A DNA stretch of 64,000 nucleotides from Diphasiastrum complanatum (GCA_029204225.1 MU832546.1:2501-66500), one strand, 5' to 3'. Numbered from the stretch's first letter, positions 21,484-35,895 are shown. A program made the numbers and translations. Notes: a model not told the origin generated them from the sequence alone.

Positions 21484-22130
21484 TGTGAAAAATACAGATC
21501 CTAAGTGGATCTAAACTCCAAGATCATTGGCTTGAATGCTTGCACTCCAAACTACATAAGCTAGGAATTGGCAACACATTCTATGCTACCTAGAATGCAA
21601 AGAACTTGATCAAAAAGCATTTATCACAAATGGAAACTTCCATAAACATCAAGTGCGGCCCAAAATAGCATTATACAGTCCATAATACATCAGCCTATCA
21701 CTTTTGGAAAGCACCTAAGATCATACACACAAAGCTTGAACTCAATCACTACACAATGCCAACAATGGAAGGAGAACCCAATAGAAAAATCTCTCATTAA
21801 GCAAATGAATACAATGGATCTGCTCCAACATGTTTCTCCACGGCCTACCTGCTATATATAGCTGAGAGAGATGACTCTCTCTCCTCTCTCTAGACCCTCC
21901 TTACCTAAAATATGCCCTATATAGGTAAAATTGGCATATATGTCCAAAATACATGAAAATGGACTCATTTCGAAGGTCTTGAAGTTTGACACTTCTTCAT
22001 ACTGAAAAAATACACTTACTAAAAATATCTAGACCTGTTTCACACGTGTGAAAAGTCAGATCCTAAACTATGTGCCATTTTTAGCAATTTTGGCCTAAAA
22101 CTAGACAAGGAAATGTTGACAATTTTCACA
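21484..22130 (-). repeat. 5' LTR of element B with promoter elements
   Basis: 647 bp LTR. In transcription order (leftward) it contains the palindrome tttcacacgtgtgaaa (22038-22053, with a CACGTG G-box core), then a TATA-like palindrome gctatatatagc (21851-21862) flanked by GA/CT-rich sequence. The spacing, about 180 bp, fits an enhancer in U3 and a core promoter; this is inference. Confidence 0.95.
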
Positions 22131-22135
22131 CTTAT

Positions 22136-23995
<1,860 letters not shown>

Positions 23996-24099
23996 CATGC
24001 TTATGGAATAATCTCTTTGAGTTTCCATATCCAGTTTTGCATTGTTTTGGTCATATCTTAAATTTGTGTGTGCAGAATGCTTTTGTGACCCAAAATTCC

Positions 24100-24480
24100 T
24101 AGTTGATGAGATATATCTTAGGGCTCTTTTGGCCATTTTCCAATGTGACACCAAAGGACTTTGCATGAATTGGCTTAGTTTTCCAACATTATAACTAAGA
24201 TCAAGTCTAGTTATATTCAAATAGATTAAAGAGCCTATAAGCCTCTTATTTAAAGTGATGTCCTCAAAGGATGCTTCATCACCATCAATAGATGCTTTTA
24301 CATGTTGCTCCATTGGAGTCTCAATGCCTTTACAATTCTTCATAGCACACCTTCTAGGCTCTACATAGATGGTAGTTAATCTTTAAGAGCATAGGATTGA
24401 ACAAGGTTAGAGAAATCATCATTTAGACCCTTCAACACAATTTGAACAAGCTCTTGAGATTTGATAGCATCACCTATTGA
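24100..24480 (-). pseudogene. copia fragment: late RT/RNase H piece joined to a gag piece
   Basis: The minus-strand peptide from 24343 reads CKGIETPMEQ, then RLIGSLIYLNITRLDLSYNV and LSQFMQSPLVSHWKMAKRAL, the conserved segment after the copia reverse transcriptase. Just upstream on the same strand (24480-24375) the frame reads LVQIVLKGLNDDFSNLVQSY, a Gag segment. Gag next to late RT means a deletion of several kb. The fragment ends close to the microsatellite. Confidence 0.8.
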
Positions 24481-25929
24481 AATTTCACAATTCTAGCTTG
24501 ACCAATTTTGGTCACATGCATTGTAATTGGCAAGATGGCCATGTAAATAGATGCCACACCTGCCAAATCACATAGGATGCTTTTCAAAAATTTCATTCCT
24601 CATATTACATTGTGATAGCATCTTTGAAATGAGGCCAAAATGTGTTTGGATAGGCTAGGGAAATTCTAGGATCTAAAAATAGCATGTTTTACATTGTTTT
24701 TGGATCTTGAGATCTTGACCCCAAGTTAGGGTGGATCCAATGACCTATTAGGTTAGATATTAGGGTTAGAGTATGAAAAGTTCATAGGTGCCCTAATATG
24801 CTCAGATCCGAGCTTGAAATGTATAAATGTATGATGGGATCTCCATGAAAGTATGAAGAAAAATCGAGTTTTTCCACTTCTATCAACATTGTCTTTTGGT
24901 GGCAAGTTCTAGCTATTGAATGTGGGTGCTTTTATGCATTAATTACTTGATTTTGAAGGTACTGAAGTTGTTTACAGGTCTGAGAAGCTTGCTGCACTTT
25001 AATTTAGTGTATTTGATGAAATCTATATGCCTATTGTGGAGTTAAATGCCAAATTAGCTAGTTTTGGTAACTAGTCTTGATTCTAGCTCCTAGTTTGGAT
25101 CTAGATCTTTGATTTGTGCATTCTCCATGACTTTTAGGATTGATTGGGATTGAATTTTCTATAAAATTTTGTCATGGTATCAGAGCCTAATCAAAAGTGA
25201 GCTTTAGATTTGATTTTCTCAAGCTTAGATCCTAGATTTGAGTAGTATTGGCTTTGTCCTTGCTACTAGTTGCTAATCTAGTGATTGTACCTCCAAATTT
25301 GGTCTCATTTGAGTGAGAATAGATCAAAGGGATATTGTTTTGCTGAGTTATAGCTGCAGGAACCAAGATTGAGCCATTTCCACTCAACCAAACCAAATTA
25401 GAAAGTTCTTATGAGTTGAATCTTGGAGTACATGTCTCCTAGTAGAGATTTTCATAAGGATTTGAATGCCACCACTCTTTAGAAGTTTGGATCAGCCATT
25501 TCAGAGCTTAATCAGGTCGTTCTTAGGCTTCTTAAGGTCCTAAAATACACCTTTAGGTTCAGATCAAGTGTTTTGATGTTTTCTTCATCAAGAAATGCAA
25601 AACTAGTGAAAATTGTGTTTCTATTCTACTCGATTTTAGATAGGTTTGTGATTGAATATGTCAATCTGATTCAACCTGAATTTAGAAGGCTTTATTTGTG
25701 AGACATTTGTGTGCTATAAAGTGTTTTTGGTTCAGTATAAGTGGATTTATCCTTCTTGTGAATTTGAGTTTGGATCTTGAAGATTAATCAAGCTCAAGAT
25801 CACCTTAGATCTTGTTGAGAAATTAGAGAGTGATTCATCTCAAGTCCCAAAGAGAGTGGGGTAGCTAGTTGTGATCGTATCTTGTACAATCTATCTTGTT
25901 TCATTGAATCTATCTCCCTATCATTGAAC

Positions 25930-26813
25930 ATGGCATCCATAAGTTCCTATCTTTTGGATTCTAGTGATAGATTGAATTCTTCAAATTATTCAATTTGGAA
26001 GTTAAGAATGGAATCCATCCTTTTCATGCAAGACTTGATGGATATTGTGAATGGAGAGAAAGATGAGAAATCCATCCACAAGAAGCAACTAAATACAAGA
26101 GAAGGTGCAAGGTTGCACTTCATTGTATTAAAATGAATGTTACAAATGGTTTGCTCAAGGAAGTAGGAGCATGTACCTCAGCCCAAGAGGCTTGGGAGAC
26201 TCTTCAAAAGATCTATGAGTCCAAGAATACCTCAACATTACTTTCCCTCAAGAACCAAGTTCTTCAATGTTTCCAAGGAAAGAGTGAGAGTGGACATCAA
26301 TATGTTTTGAGAGTGAAAGATTTGAACAAAGAGCTTACTTATGTTGGTGAACCTATTAGAGAGAGTGAGATTGTGCAAATAGTTTTGAATGGCTTATGTA
26401 GCGACTTTACTAACCTTGTTCAAAGCTATGCTATCATGGGAAACTTGCCTACACTTGAAGACCTTCAAAGTGTGTTGATGGCCGAGGAGAGTAGGAAGGT
26501 TCATATCAAATCAAGGATGGAGAGGCTCTCCATCAATGATGGTGATGTCAAGGCCTTATTTCTCAAGAGCAAAGGCAAAGCAAAGAGCAAGGGAGGAGCA
26601 TTTAAAAAGGAGCAAGCAAAGGATGGAGATCAAGGAGGATCTACATCATCATCATCACAAGTCAAGCCCAAGAAGGACAAATCTAAGATCAAGTGCTACT
26701 ATTGTAGCAAGATGAGGCACTATGCCTCGAAATGCTTCAAGAGGAAGCGAGCTCAAAGTCAATCATTGTGGAGTTCTCTACTAATGTATGCAACATCAAG
26801 AAAAGTGGGATGA
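25930..26813 (+). pseudogene. copia gag, one frameshift
   Basis: Starts MASISSYLLDSS and has NSSNYSIWKLRMES as in element B. A frameshift near 26,100 separates this from the continuation MNVTNGLLKEVG. A zinc knuckle variant CYYCSKMRHYASKC ends the domain near 26,735. Side by side, the Gags of B and H share KMNVTN(E/G)LLKEVG, IYESK and (S/T)NLVQ. Likely non-functional. Confidence 0.85.
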
Positions 26814-27665
26814 TCATAGCAAGGGGAACAAGGTTTGGGAGGTTATTCAAGCTTGATGCTTTTGTAGATCCTAACCAACTTGTGATGGTAGTCAAGGAGA
26901 ACAACATGACCACATTTGATTTGTAGCACAAAAGGCTTGGTCACATCAAACCAAGACCATGGAAGCCATGTGCAAGGAGGAGCTTGTTCTTAGCCTTCCA
27001 AGATCTTTGGCAAAGGAGGAAAGGGTATGTGAAGCTTGTGCCTTGGCTAAGGCACACGTGTTACCTTTTTCAAGTTCAACCACAAAGACAAGTCATCCTC
27101 TCGAATTGATCCACTCGGATGTGCATTTTGCTAGCACAAAGAGCGATGGTGGAGCTACAATGTTTGTCATCTTTACAGATGACTACTCAAGATATGGATG
27201 GGTGCTAAAGTTAGATGCATGCCTACCTAAGTCTTTTTAATGCATTGATGGAGAATGATACTTGGATGCTCGTTGATCTACCTTTGGATGGGAATGTAAT
27301 TGGATGTAAGTGGATTTTTAAGCTCAAGTTGAATCAAGATGGGAGTGTTTCTAAGCACAAGGCAAGGCTTGTAGCCAAGGGATATGCTCAATCAAAGGGC
27401 ATAGATTATGATGAGACCTTTTAAGACTAATCATTGCTCTTGCTTCTCACTTTGATTGGTTATTGTTTCAAATGGATGTGTCAAATGCTTTTTTGAATTG
27501 TACATATTCATGGAGCATCCCGAGGAGGTATGTAAGACAAGGTGTGCCATCTCAAGAGGAACTTGTATGGTTTGAAACAAGCTTCTAGAACTTGGAACAC
27601 AAGGCTCAATACTTTCCTTATCTCTATTGGATTTACTCCTAGTGAGTATGATCTCACTTTGTATA
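26811..27665 (+). pseudogene. copia pre-integrase, integrase and RT fragments
   Basis: HKRLGHI (near 26,930; the preceding Trp codon is TAG) is the GAG-pre-integrase motif. CEACALAKAH, LIHSDV and FTDDYSRYGW (27,030-27,200) are integrase zinc-finger and core motifs. The sequence then jumps to the RT start ([37 protein letters not shown] at 27,260-27,420) and to LYGLKQASRTW near 27,560. Most of the integrase and RT cores are missing. Confidence 0.85.
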
Positions 27666-27675
27666 TAAGATTTAG

Positions 27676-28189
27676 TGCAAAAGAATTCGCGAAACACGAA
27701 GCTGAAACAAAGAGACAAATTGTCGCGAAATATTCGCAAACAAAATTTATTCGACCCTGAAAACATAGCATCTACTTGAATATCAACTATCGTAAACGGT
27801 TAGATTTCTACTGTTACAGTATTGGAAGGCCAGACCTGTCCTGTAGCAATATAAATACATATGCACTACTCGTTGAAACTAACTCAATCAGAGACACAAC
27901 AGCGAGATAAGACAACAAGAGATGTATATTGATGAATCAGATTCAGAGTTATAAAAATTGGTTCTGATCAATAGTTTCTTATTGTCTAAATGGTCTTGAG
28001 TTGTCTCATACTTCCGCATATAGTATCTTACTTCTACATATTACTTTTGCACGGATATCCAATCAGAATAAATATTATTCTATTAGTACATAGTTCAGAT
28101 AAAATCGCGATTGAAGACACTGATATTAGTTTGATTTATTCGAACTCGCATCGTGTTCTCTGTAAAAGAATATTTAATATTTTCATACA
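27676..28189. other. unassigned 0.5 kb between copia H and a gypsy piece
   Basis: Sharp change of character from the copia RT piece. It starts near aattcgcgaaacacgaagc and runs to the truncated end of an integrase fragment. It could be an LTR, but no partner or TSD was found. Confidence 0.35.
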
Positions 28190-28415
28190 ACCATGAATAC
28201 TTTGTGCTTTTGAGATAGATCAGCATATTGCCTTGCCCTGTCTTGGGCACTTCTTATGTTATCTTTAGCCTGTTGTAACATTTCTTGCATATCCGCAAGG
28301 AAATCAGCTGCGGCTTCCACCCGTAGGTTTTTCATGCCAACACTAATTGGTGATCGAGGTTGAAAACCATACATAAGCATGAAAGGGCCGAATCCGATCG
28401 CTGAATGTTTTAGTT
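28190..28415 (-). pseudogene. gypsy integrase C-terminal fragment (G)
   Basis: The minus-strand frame reads HSAIGFGPFMLMYGFQPRSP, then ADFLADMQEMLQQAKDNI and RARQYADLSQKH, the post-catalytic part of a gypsy integrase with the YGFxPRSPI motif. It stops at 28,190 before the GDxVF region. Closely related to the fragment in element C (30.5-30.97 kb), not to F. Confidence 0.8.
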
Positions 28416-28510
28416 GATGCAGTTCATATTGATCTCAATGATACAATTCATAATTATCTCGATTGATGCAGTTCATACTAATCCCGGTTGATGTAGTATT
28501 TCTCATTAGT
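28413..28510. repeat. 24-26 bp degenerate tandem repeat, four units
   Basis: Units begin gttgatgcagttcat, aatgatacaattcat, gattgatgcagttcat and gttgatgtagtattt. It sits between integrase fragment G and the 3' part of element F. No coding sense. Confidence 0.7.
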
Positions 28511-28904
28511 CGCGTCTGTTGTAGGAATTTGCATCTGGAGTTGGTTCTTGAAACACAAGGATTTCTTCTTGTCTCTCCCCCCGACAAAACATGCTAGAAA
28601 GACAAGTGGGTAAAGAAAGAAAATAGTCAGTAGGAATAGTGAGTAGATCAGTGTGAAATTTGTTGAGCGATGGTGCAAGAATGTGTATTGAAATTTGAAG
28701 AATTGTTCAGGACGTAAAAAAATTGGAAAAAAAAGGTGTGTGCGTTAATTTATTTTTGCCTAGAAGGGGTGTAAGTAGACTGATTGTTGGAAAATCATGG
28801 ATATGAATTGCTTACGTAAAACCAAGAACAAGTAGTGTTCTGAAGAATATATACATATGTAAAAAAAAAAAAAATCTGAGTTTCACGGAGTATAGCATTT
28901 ACGC

Positions 28905-29771
28905 AGTCGAGATCCATTAATTAATTTGTCTAATGGGATACCATCTAATGTCTCCAGTTGCACAGATCCATTGGTATAAATGTGGGTGATCACATAAGGT
29001 CCTCGGCTTTGGAATTTAAGCTTGTCTGGTTTAATCTTTCGAATTCTATAGAGTAGAACCTGATCTCATCCGGCTAATTCCTTCAATCGAATATGATTAT
29101 CATGTCAGACTTTATGTCTACGTTTATTTACAAGCTGTGCATGATAGCTTAATAATCGAGTTTCACAAAGTTTGTGAAGGTTAAGGAATCGCTGCTTGAT
29201 GGTTGCTTCTTCACCAAGTTGCTTGGAATATGCAACTCGTAAAGATGGAATGATAAATTCAACCGACATTACCGAAAGGGTGTCATCTTGGTGGATCTAC
29301 GCGGTGTCGTTCTGAAGGCCCAAATGGCTGAATATAATTTTGTTTTCCAATCGTTTTGGCTAGCTTCAACTATTTTGGTTAGAATGCAACAGACGATCTT
29401 GTTTGAGGAATTTGCTAACCCATTACATCGAGGATTGTATGGTGTGCTTTTGCGATGCTTCACAAAATAATGGGTCAGAAGGTTATGTACAATGTCATTG
29501 AGGAAATGAGTCCCTATGTCTCTCATTACCTCTATCAGACAGCCAAATCGGGTGATGATATTTTCATATAAAAACTTGGTCGTAACTTTGGCAGTAGCTT
29601 GCTTTGTCGCTCTAGTTTCTACCCAATTCGTAGCGTAGTCAGTGGCTACTAAGATGTATCTGGATTGAGTACCTCACACGGCTGGGCCAATCGGCCCTAT
29701 AAAATCAATTCCTCATTTATGAAATGCTTATCCTTGGGCTATTGAAGTTAGAGGCATAAAATCAGCACATT
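28905..29771 (-). pseudogene. integrase core and C-terminus of element F
   Basis: The minus-strand reading gives GIDFIGPIGPA, SRYILVATDYATNWVE, the second-Asp region (MRDIGTHF at 29526), and STPYNPRCNGLANSSNK where Glu is expected but Asn is seen after Ala. Then WAFRTT, HKLCETRLLSYHAQ and a GPYVITHI end near 28,990. Stops occur between pieces. The catalytic Glu appears lost, so the copy is dead. Confidence 0.85.
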
Positions 29772-29976
29772 TGTCATGTGCCAACCTTAGCATTAAAACA
29801 TCTAATCCATTCATGAACATCAAATTACAATGGAAATGCAAGAAATCAAGAAAACTCGTCAAAAATCAAGAAGATAGCTAAAAGTAGCAAAACTTCACCA
29901 AATTAGACAAAGTAAGGTATCATTATTAATGATTATTGATCATTCACAAGATAGGGGCCTGATTCTAGAGCATGAT

Positions 29977-30461
29977 TATAAAATCCTCAATCCAAGGATC
30001 CTATTCTAAGCATGCCAATCACAAGCAACACAAGGGAACCTAATGGTGGACAAACCAACCCAAAAACCTAGATCAAATGGATCTAGCCCCCAAGCTATGG
30101 ATCAATCACTCAGAGAGGAATGAGGCATCACACCAGCCACATCCTGCCACCGGTTATGCTATCAAGCATACACTAGTGAGAGTATACTTATACCCTCCAA
30201 GGCCCATGCACCAGTAGTAGTGCACTGTGACACCTCATTGGACACCTCTGCAGCCTATCTAGGCCACGTCATCCAGTTTCCCAATGACTCACTGATAGAC
30301 CTATACCAATCCACCATCAAGTGTTTAGGCCTACAACCATTAATTATGACCATGTACACATAAGGGCCCCAATTCCCTTATAGTCACAATTAACTTACGG
30401 GCTGTTGGTCTACCGGTCCCTAGCGTGGACACGCTACCCAAGACTAGTCATGGGCATGACA
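29977..30461 (-). repeat. 3' LTR of element C
   Basis: 485 bp. It matches 35896-36363 except for substitutions and small indels; the other copy has an 11 bp insertion after cactagtgagag. Confidence 0.92.
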
Positions 30462-30539
30462 TTCTTCCCCCCTGATTCAAGTTCTGTTCTCAAAACTTAA
30501 AACTGGAAAATTTCCTCCTTAATCTTCCTTCCTATTCCC

Positions 30540-30965
30540 AGGAATCGTCATCGTCCGTATATCCCTTCCATCGAACCAGATGCCCGGTAGCTATACAATT
30601 TCTCAATCATTTAGTTCTTGTTTCCAAGATCTTTCTTCAAGATCTTAAACGGTCCTCTATATCTAGGGGACGATTAGTAATGCTAGCTGGTACGCATTAC
30701 ACTTGAATCCATCGAGATTCTCAAAAAATACCCAACCCCCCACTTGGAAGTCTCTCAATGATCTTTTCAGGCTTGCATAATGTCGGTCCCCACCCTGGGC
30801 ACACTAGACATTCTCACGTGCAATCCGTAGCATTTCCTGCATATCATGTAGGAAATCTGCTACTTTCTAAACTTTGAATGCCCCAGTCTCTACCGCAATG
30901 GGTGATATAGGTTTAAAACTATATGTAAGCACGCACGGGCTATAACCGGTAGCCAAATGCTTACT
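30540..30965 (-). pseudogene. gypsy integrase C-terminal fragment in element C
   Basis: The minus-strand frame shows YSFKPISPIAVETGAFKV, then VADFLHDMQEMLRIAREN, HYASLKRSLRDFQVGGWVF and, after a stop, decayed sequence. In-frame stops follow FKV and ENV. This corresponds to the YGFxPxSPI-to-GDWVF stretch of fragment G, placing C in the same broad family. Confidence 0.8.
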
Positions 30966-30969
30966 ATAA

Positions 30970-33900
30970 CCCAATCTCCATCAAGGTGATTACCTCTTCA
31001 AGGAGATTGCTATGAAAATATGAATACATATCTTATCTGATTTCCTGATCATGTAGGTAATCATTCTGTAACCAATCAAGTATAACTAGAATTTGAACTA
31101 TGATTCGTCAATTATAATTCATCGGATTCTTGTCATATATTCAATAAACGAACGTGATACCCTCACATAGGCAACAAACAATGATCAAAAAATCTTTAAA
31201 CTTAGAGTCATCTCTAGTTTAGCAAATACGGCCGACCAAAAGCGACGAATGAACTTCGAAACGCGAATGTTCATAATGTCACTTTGGTAATCCGTAAAGC
31301 CTAAACAAACACTCTATAACTTCTTGGTCTATACCCGAATAAACATAGTCGATTTGATAAGGTGATCAGTTATACCAAAATTCCACTAACTTGTTTATTC
31401 ATTCGGGGTATGAATACTATCCTCTCCTATGGATTAGGTATTTCCTAGACTCTGAGTTATGATTTACCAATCCCAACTCTCCATATTCCCAAGACCATAC
31501 CAATCATAAGAGTGGATTACAATTCTTAAAAGACACATGAGTTGTTCCTGAAAGTCCTTTCCATTTAGAAAGTTCCAGATTTTCCCAACTCACACACGGT
31601 GCCAATAAAAGGATTGTAATCTAAAAAATGCCCTTATTTTAGACATGGCACAAATTGTCATTCCAAAATTAGGGTCCAATCTAGAATATGTGTAGATTTT
31701 CCTCTTAAGTTCTAATCTAGAATAACTTAAGATTTACCGGAACCTCATTACGTGAAGTTCTAACTTTTGGCAAACAATTATCCAACTCACCTGAGTCTTT
31801 CGGGATAGCATTCCATCCTTTCCGAATGGGAAAAGATAAGTCCCAAAAGTTTACGTGTATTCTATGCACACACATCTGTAAACGAATCCAAAATGACTCA
31901 TAGATGATGTGACTTATAAGCAATACATCTCAACAATAATATCCATAATTAAGATTATATTGTTGATTTCCAACAACTAACTCAGAAGTAGCGCTTCTGA
32001 CCTGGTTAGTTGTATCGGATTTAGAACATATTTAAATGTATAGGTGTGGTACCAAAATACCACATCTAATTTGATTCTAAATCAATACTAGGTTAATAAG
32101 CAATTCTCAATGAGAAATTACTATAACCCAGCGAGAAATTGTCTCAAACACAATTCTCATCAATATGCCTATGTACCAACTAGTTTATGCATGCAAATAA
32201 ACTTGGTTCACGGAATACTTTGTAGATCCACAGGATTAGAAGTTTGTACAAAAGGTTTTAATGATCCCACCAAGATTCACTACATAGCATATCTCTACAG
32301 ATAACTCCCGATCTGTACACAACGCTTTCATAACCGAGAATCCTATAACTTGGTTATCCTCTAAGAGATAATATTTCTCAAAGAGTGCTATTTCACGACC
32401 AAAAAATCTCGATCGGAGATTAACTCAAAAGAATATATTGTTAGCATAAATTTCTTCCCTTGCATCAACCCACGGATCTCAATACATACTAAGATCAAGT
32501 TGATTGCTTCCAGCAAGGAACAGTTTTCAACAAACTCCTATCTTGCAATAGAATTTCCAAGTTCTGACACAAATCAATCGGACTTATTATCAGCCACTTT
32601 TCTACCGCAAGAATACTTTCTAAAATTTCCCCTCATAAATCTTTAAACCAGATATCTACTATAATCCATAGAGGATTTTTGTAATATCCAAAACATAATA
32701 TTGTTTCTGATTCCTAAAAGAGGTCCATCATCCATAACAGATTCCACCTGGATTCTCTAACAGATGCTTCTCGTTGATAACTTTCTGTTCTTCTTACTTC
32801 TCCACCTTTTTAAGAGGAAACTGCACGAGTTTCCAAGGGGCGCATATCATTCAAGATTTACCCAGGAGAAGTTTCAAAGAAAAGATCCAAGAAAATCAAA
32901 AAAGTCAAAGAATTGTTGCATCTAATACTAATAATGTCTCAACACGATGACTTAACCAAAGATCTTCTTCGTTACCAACTCGAGAATTGACCCATATCAG
33001 AAAAGGATTTTTTAAAGATTTTAGCAAGGAAAACAATTTTTAGGAAAATAATTTCATTAACCTTTCTGTGACATCGTCCATGGTCAACGAGTAATCAAAA
33101 TTACCTTCCAAGGAATCACAAAAAAATTGGGTTAATAATGTGTTCAGAAATTCACCAATATATCCTTTATAAAGAAATAGCATGTCGGGCTTTCGGTTTT
33201 GTAAATTTGAGATATCCAAAAAAAGGGGTCATGACCAATATCTCAAATTTCCGACAAAACACCCGTTTTATGACCGATAGTATTTGGCATCACTGAGACT
33301 TATGGCCATACTATGGTCAACTGATCCAGTTAGTTTCAGATCTTCATTTTGGAATTGCCTGTGACCCATACCACAGATTCTTCCTCCATGAAGGCCCTCC
33401 ACTTCCTGATCAAAGTGTCAGAAAAAATAATACAAGTGTACGAAGTTCTCGGGAACTTATTAGAAAATTCCAACTTCAACTAAATCAAAACATTCCTTCC
33501 CCCATGTTCATAATCTTTACGGTCACCGTAAGGTTTACAGTGACAGACTTAGAAATGGGGAAGAATGAACTAGATTTTTCCTGTTCTTAACAACAAATAG
33601 TGTTGGTACGCCTACGACTTTAAGCACATCAAGAAACAACTTTTTCGTTCCATTTTAGTTTTTCCATCCTAGGCTTCTGGGCCGTTTCTGGCCGTGTACA
33701 AGTTTGAAAAAAACAACACCTTGGCCAAAAAAAATCCAAGAATTCACGTTCTTGGTTGCCCACAGCAGTTAATTAAAGCGAATATAACTCGACAATTGTG
33801 AAAAAAGCCTTACGGAATTCCTCCAAGAATTCAGCCCAATCACAGTTCTATGGGTTGCGTCCTCCACCACGAGGAGGCCTTATCCAAAGTAAAAAACTGA

Positions 33901-34530
33901 CGAAATTCACTTTTTTATTCTGGGACGTTGTGCAAGCTAAAGTAGCTTGGCCAACGATTTATCCAGTTATGAACAACTTTGGGGCTTTCAATCGCCGAAA
34001 AATTTTTCGGTTGTTAGCCCAAGCTGTATATCACAATGGCTAATTATCGAATAGATTTTGCATTGAATTTTTTCTGTTTATTGCCTAAATGAAATTCCCA
34101 CACATTATGGTCAAAACTTTGCAACCATGTGTTTAATATTTTAGGAGGTCAACACAGTCGAGTGATGCCGAGCGAATTTTCATTTGCCACCCCTTACAAG
34201 AATTTCATTTCCACCATTTGCAAATAAAAACCAAAAAATTTTACGTTCGGTTGAACTCATTAGGGGTATAATTTTCTAATAGAGCAATGTCCAAAAAGAC
34301 GTAGTTTTTTAATGGACAATACCGTGCTTATAGAATGTATACCAATGCTTATGCAAAATGGATTTGTGCAACAAATTTGCGAAAAAAACCACTCCATGCA
34401 TCGAAATCTAATTCACATGAATTTTTAAGCCATTGAGATTTTACAAGTACCTTGACTACATTCCATAAAAAACATAGTTTGAAATGACTATATATAGCCC
34501 ATGGAATATCTAAAAGAATGAAAAACAAAA
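30970..34530. other. interior of element C without recognised domains
   Basis: About 3.5 kb with only short ORFs on both strands. RT, protease and gag motifs were looked for on the minus strand and not found, so it is either highly decayed or replaced sequence. Confidence 0.5.
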
Positions 34531-34536
34531 AACCTC

Positions 34537-34649
34537 ACGAGCCCCCCCCCCCGCCCTTTACCCCCTACCAACCAACATGCATACAAACTTTAAGTTTACT
34601 AATTGTAAACTTTAAGTTCAGGGACACGAAACCTCCCCCCCCCCCTTTC
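34537..34649. repeat. two poly(C) tracts around an AT-rich hairpin
   Basis: C-runs near 34,541 and 34,636 flank an inverted repeat, aactttaagtttac and gtaaactttaagtt separated by 5 bp, that pairs at 13 of 14 positions. Likely non-coding; it may form structure. Confidence 0.65.
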
Positions 34650-34754
34650 AACTAATCTCCCCTCCTCGGGCACATTCCCACGGCCTCCCCGTGCGATACT
34701 CTAGAATCCAAAAACTCCCAAACAGAGAGCACCAATAGGGTATTCGCCCGCGCA

Positions 34755-34939
<185 letters not shown>

Positions 34940-35895
34940 CGAGCGCCCATCCATGTTTTGCATTTGCAGGTATCAGGGTTTGGAAGAGGGCGAATTTCCA
35001 GTGGCTCCTAGCTTTTGTTTTTTTACATTTCTGAATTATACTAACAGTTCTTTAGCTTTTAACATGCAGGAAGTAAAAAACACTACCCATCTGCTATTCT
35101 TTGCATATTATCACTGCCTTTGCAGCGATTTACAATTAGTTTTATATGTATTACTTGTTTCCAGCAAAAGCAATGGTTTAAATACAAGATTTTGCAGGGT
35201 TTTGCTTCACTGTGCATGAAAAACGGCAGTTATGTTGCCAAAATTTTCCAGAATCCCTTGTTTTTGCAGGCACTAACAACTACTTTCCAAAATAGTCATT
35301 TAATCAGAACCCAACCATCCTCAAGAATGGCTTTACAGGCACTTAACCCTGCAAAAAAAAACTGTTAGGTTGCTGGAAAATGAAGCATAAGCCTTTGATT
35401 CCACAGTAAGCAGACATGCAAACCTGTCGATCATCACCAACACTCAACAACCAACAGATTAGAGTATTTTTGCTTCTATTCCAGCCTATTCCCACCGTTT
35501 TAAAACCAAACCGGCTTTCAAACAGGCAATAGGCAGCATTTAAAATACAGTAATCATTCATAAGAAGAATAAGGGACTATAGAGAAAAATCCAACGAACC
35601 AATAAAGTAACTTGTTGCTTTCACAAAGATACTAACCACAGAGTAATCGGCAACAACAGAATTCATACGAAATTCCTTCCAAGAAACCAATTCGAAAAGC
35701 ATAAAAATGAACCGATTGTCAACCTGGTAGTGCACATACCACACAATCAATTGCAAGTCGAAAAATATTTCCAACGGGAAGAAAATCCCACAATTCCACC
35801 GTTTGTTACTTACTCCGTCGATTCTCAAGAAAACGTTGAGATTTCCACTCAGAACTTTCAATGGCAATTCTTGCTTAGACCGGCTCTAATACCAA

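Larger units (their letters stand above)
16577..22130 (-). mobile_element. complete young non-autonomous copia-type LTR retrotransposon (B)
   Basis: The element is 5,554 bp, flanked by the 5 bp duplication CTTAT (16572-16576 and 22131-22135). Two 647 bp LTRs align at a constant offset of 4,907 with one visible difference (16923 C, 21830 A). On the minus strand the order is 5' LTR (right), a primer-binding site complementary to initiator tRNA-Met, a ~1.1 kb leader with repeats, one long ORF, a polypurine tract, and the 3' LTR (left). The ORF has a copia-type Gag and zinc knuckle but no protease, integrase, reverse transcriptase or RNase H. The near-identical LTRs indicate recent insertion, so an autonomous relative probably mobilises it in trans. 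It resembles the published TR-GAG class, with an extra long unknown coding part. Confidence 0.95.
25175..27665 (+). mobile_element. decayed copia element (H)
   Basis: A perfect tRNA-iMet primer-binding site, tggtatcagagc, lies at 25175-25186, preceded by tttgtca, so a 5' LTR should end at 25174; its start was not found. Then come a ~740 bp leader, gag from the ATG at 25930, and fragments of pre-integrase, integrase and RT up to about 27,665, where similarity stops. Its Gag is clearly related to that of element B. No 3' LTR was identified. Confidence 0.85.

Noticed and set aside
28183-29526. Fragments G and F integrase as one continuous gene
   Set aside because: They encode different subfamilies, overlap in the part of the protein they cover, and are separated by unrelated sequence.
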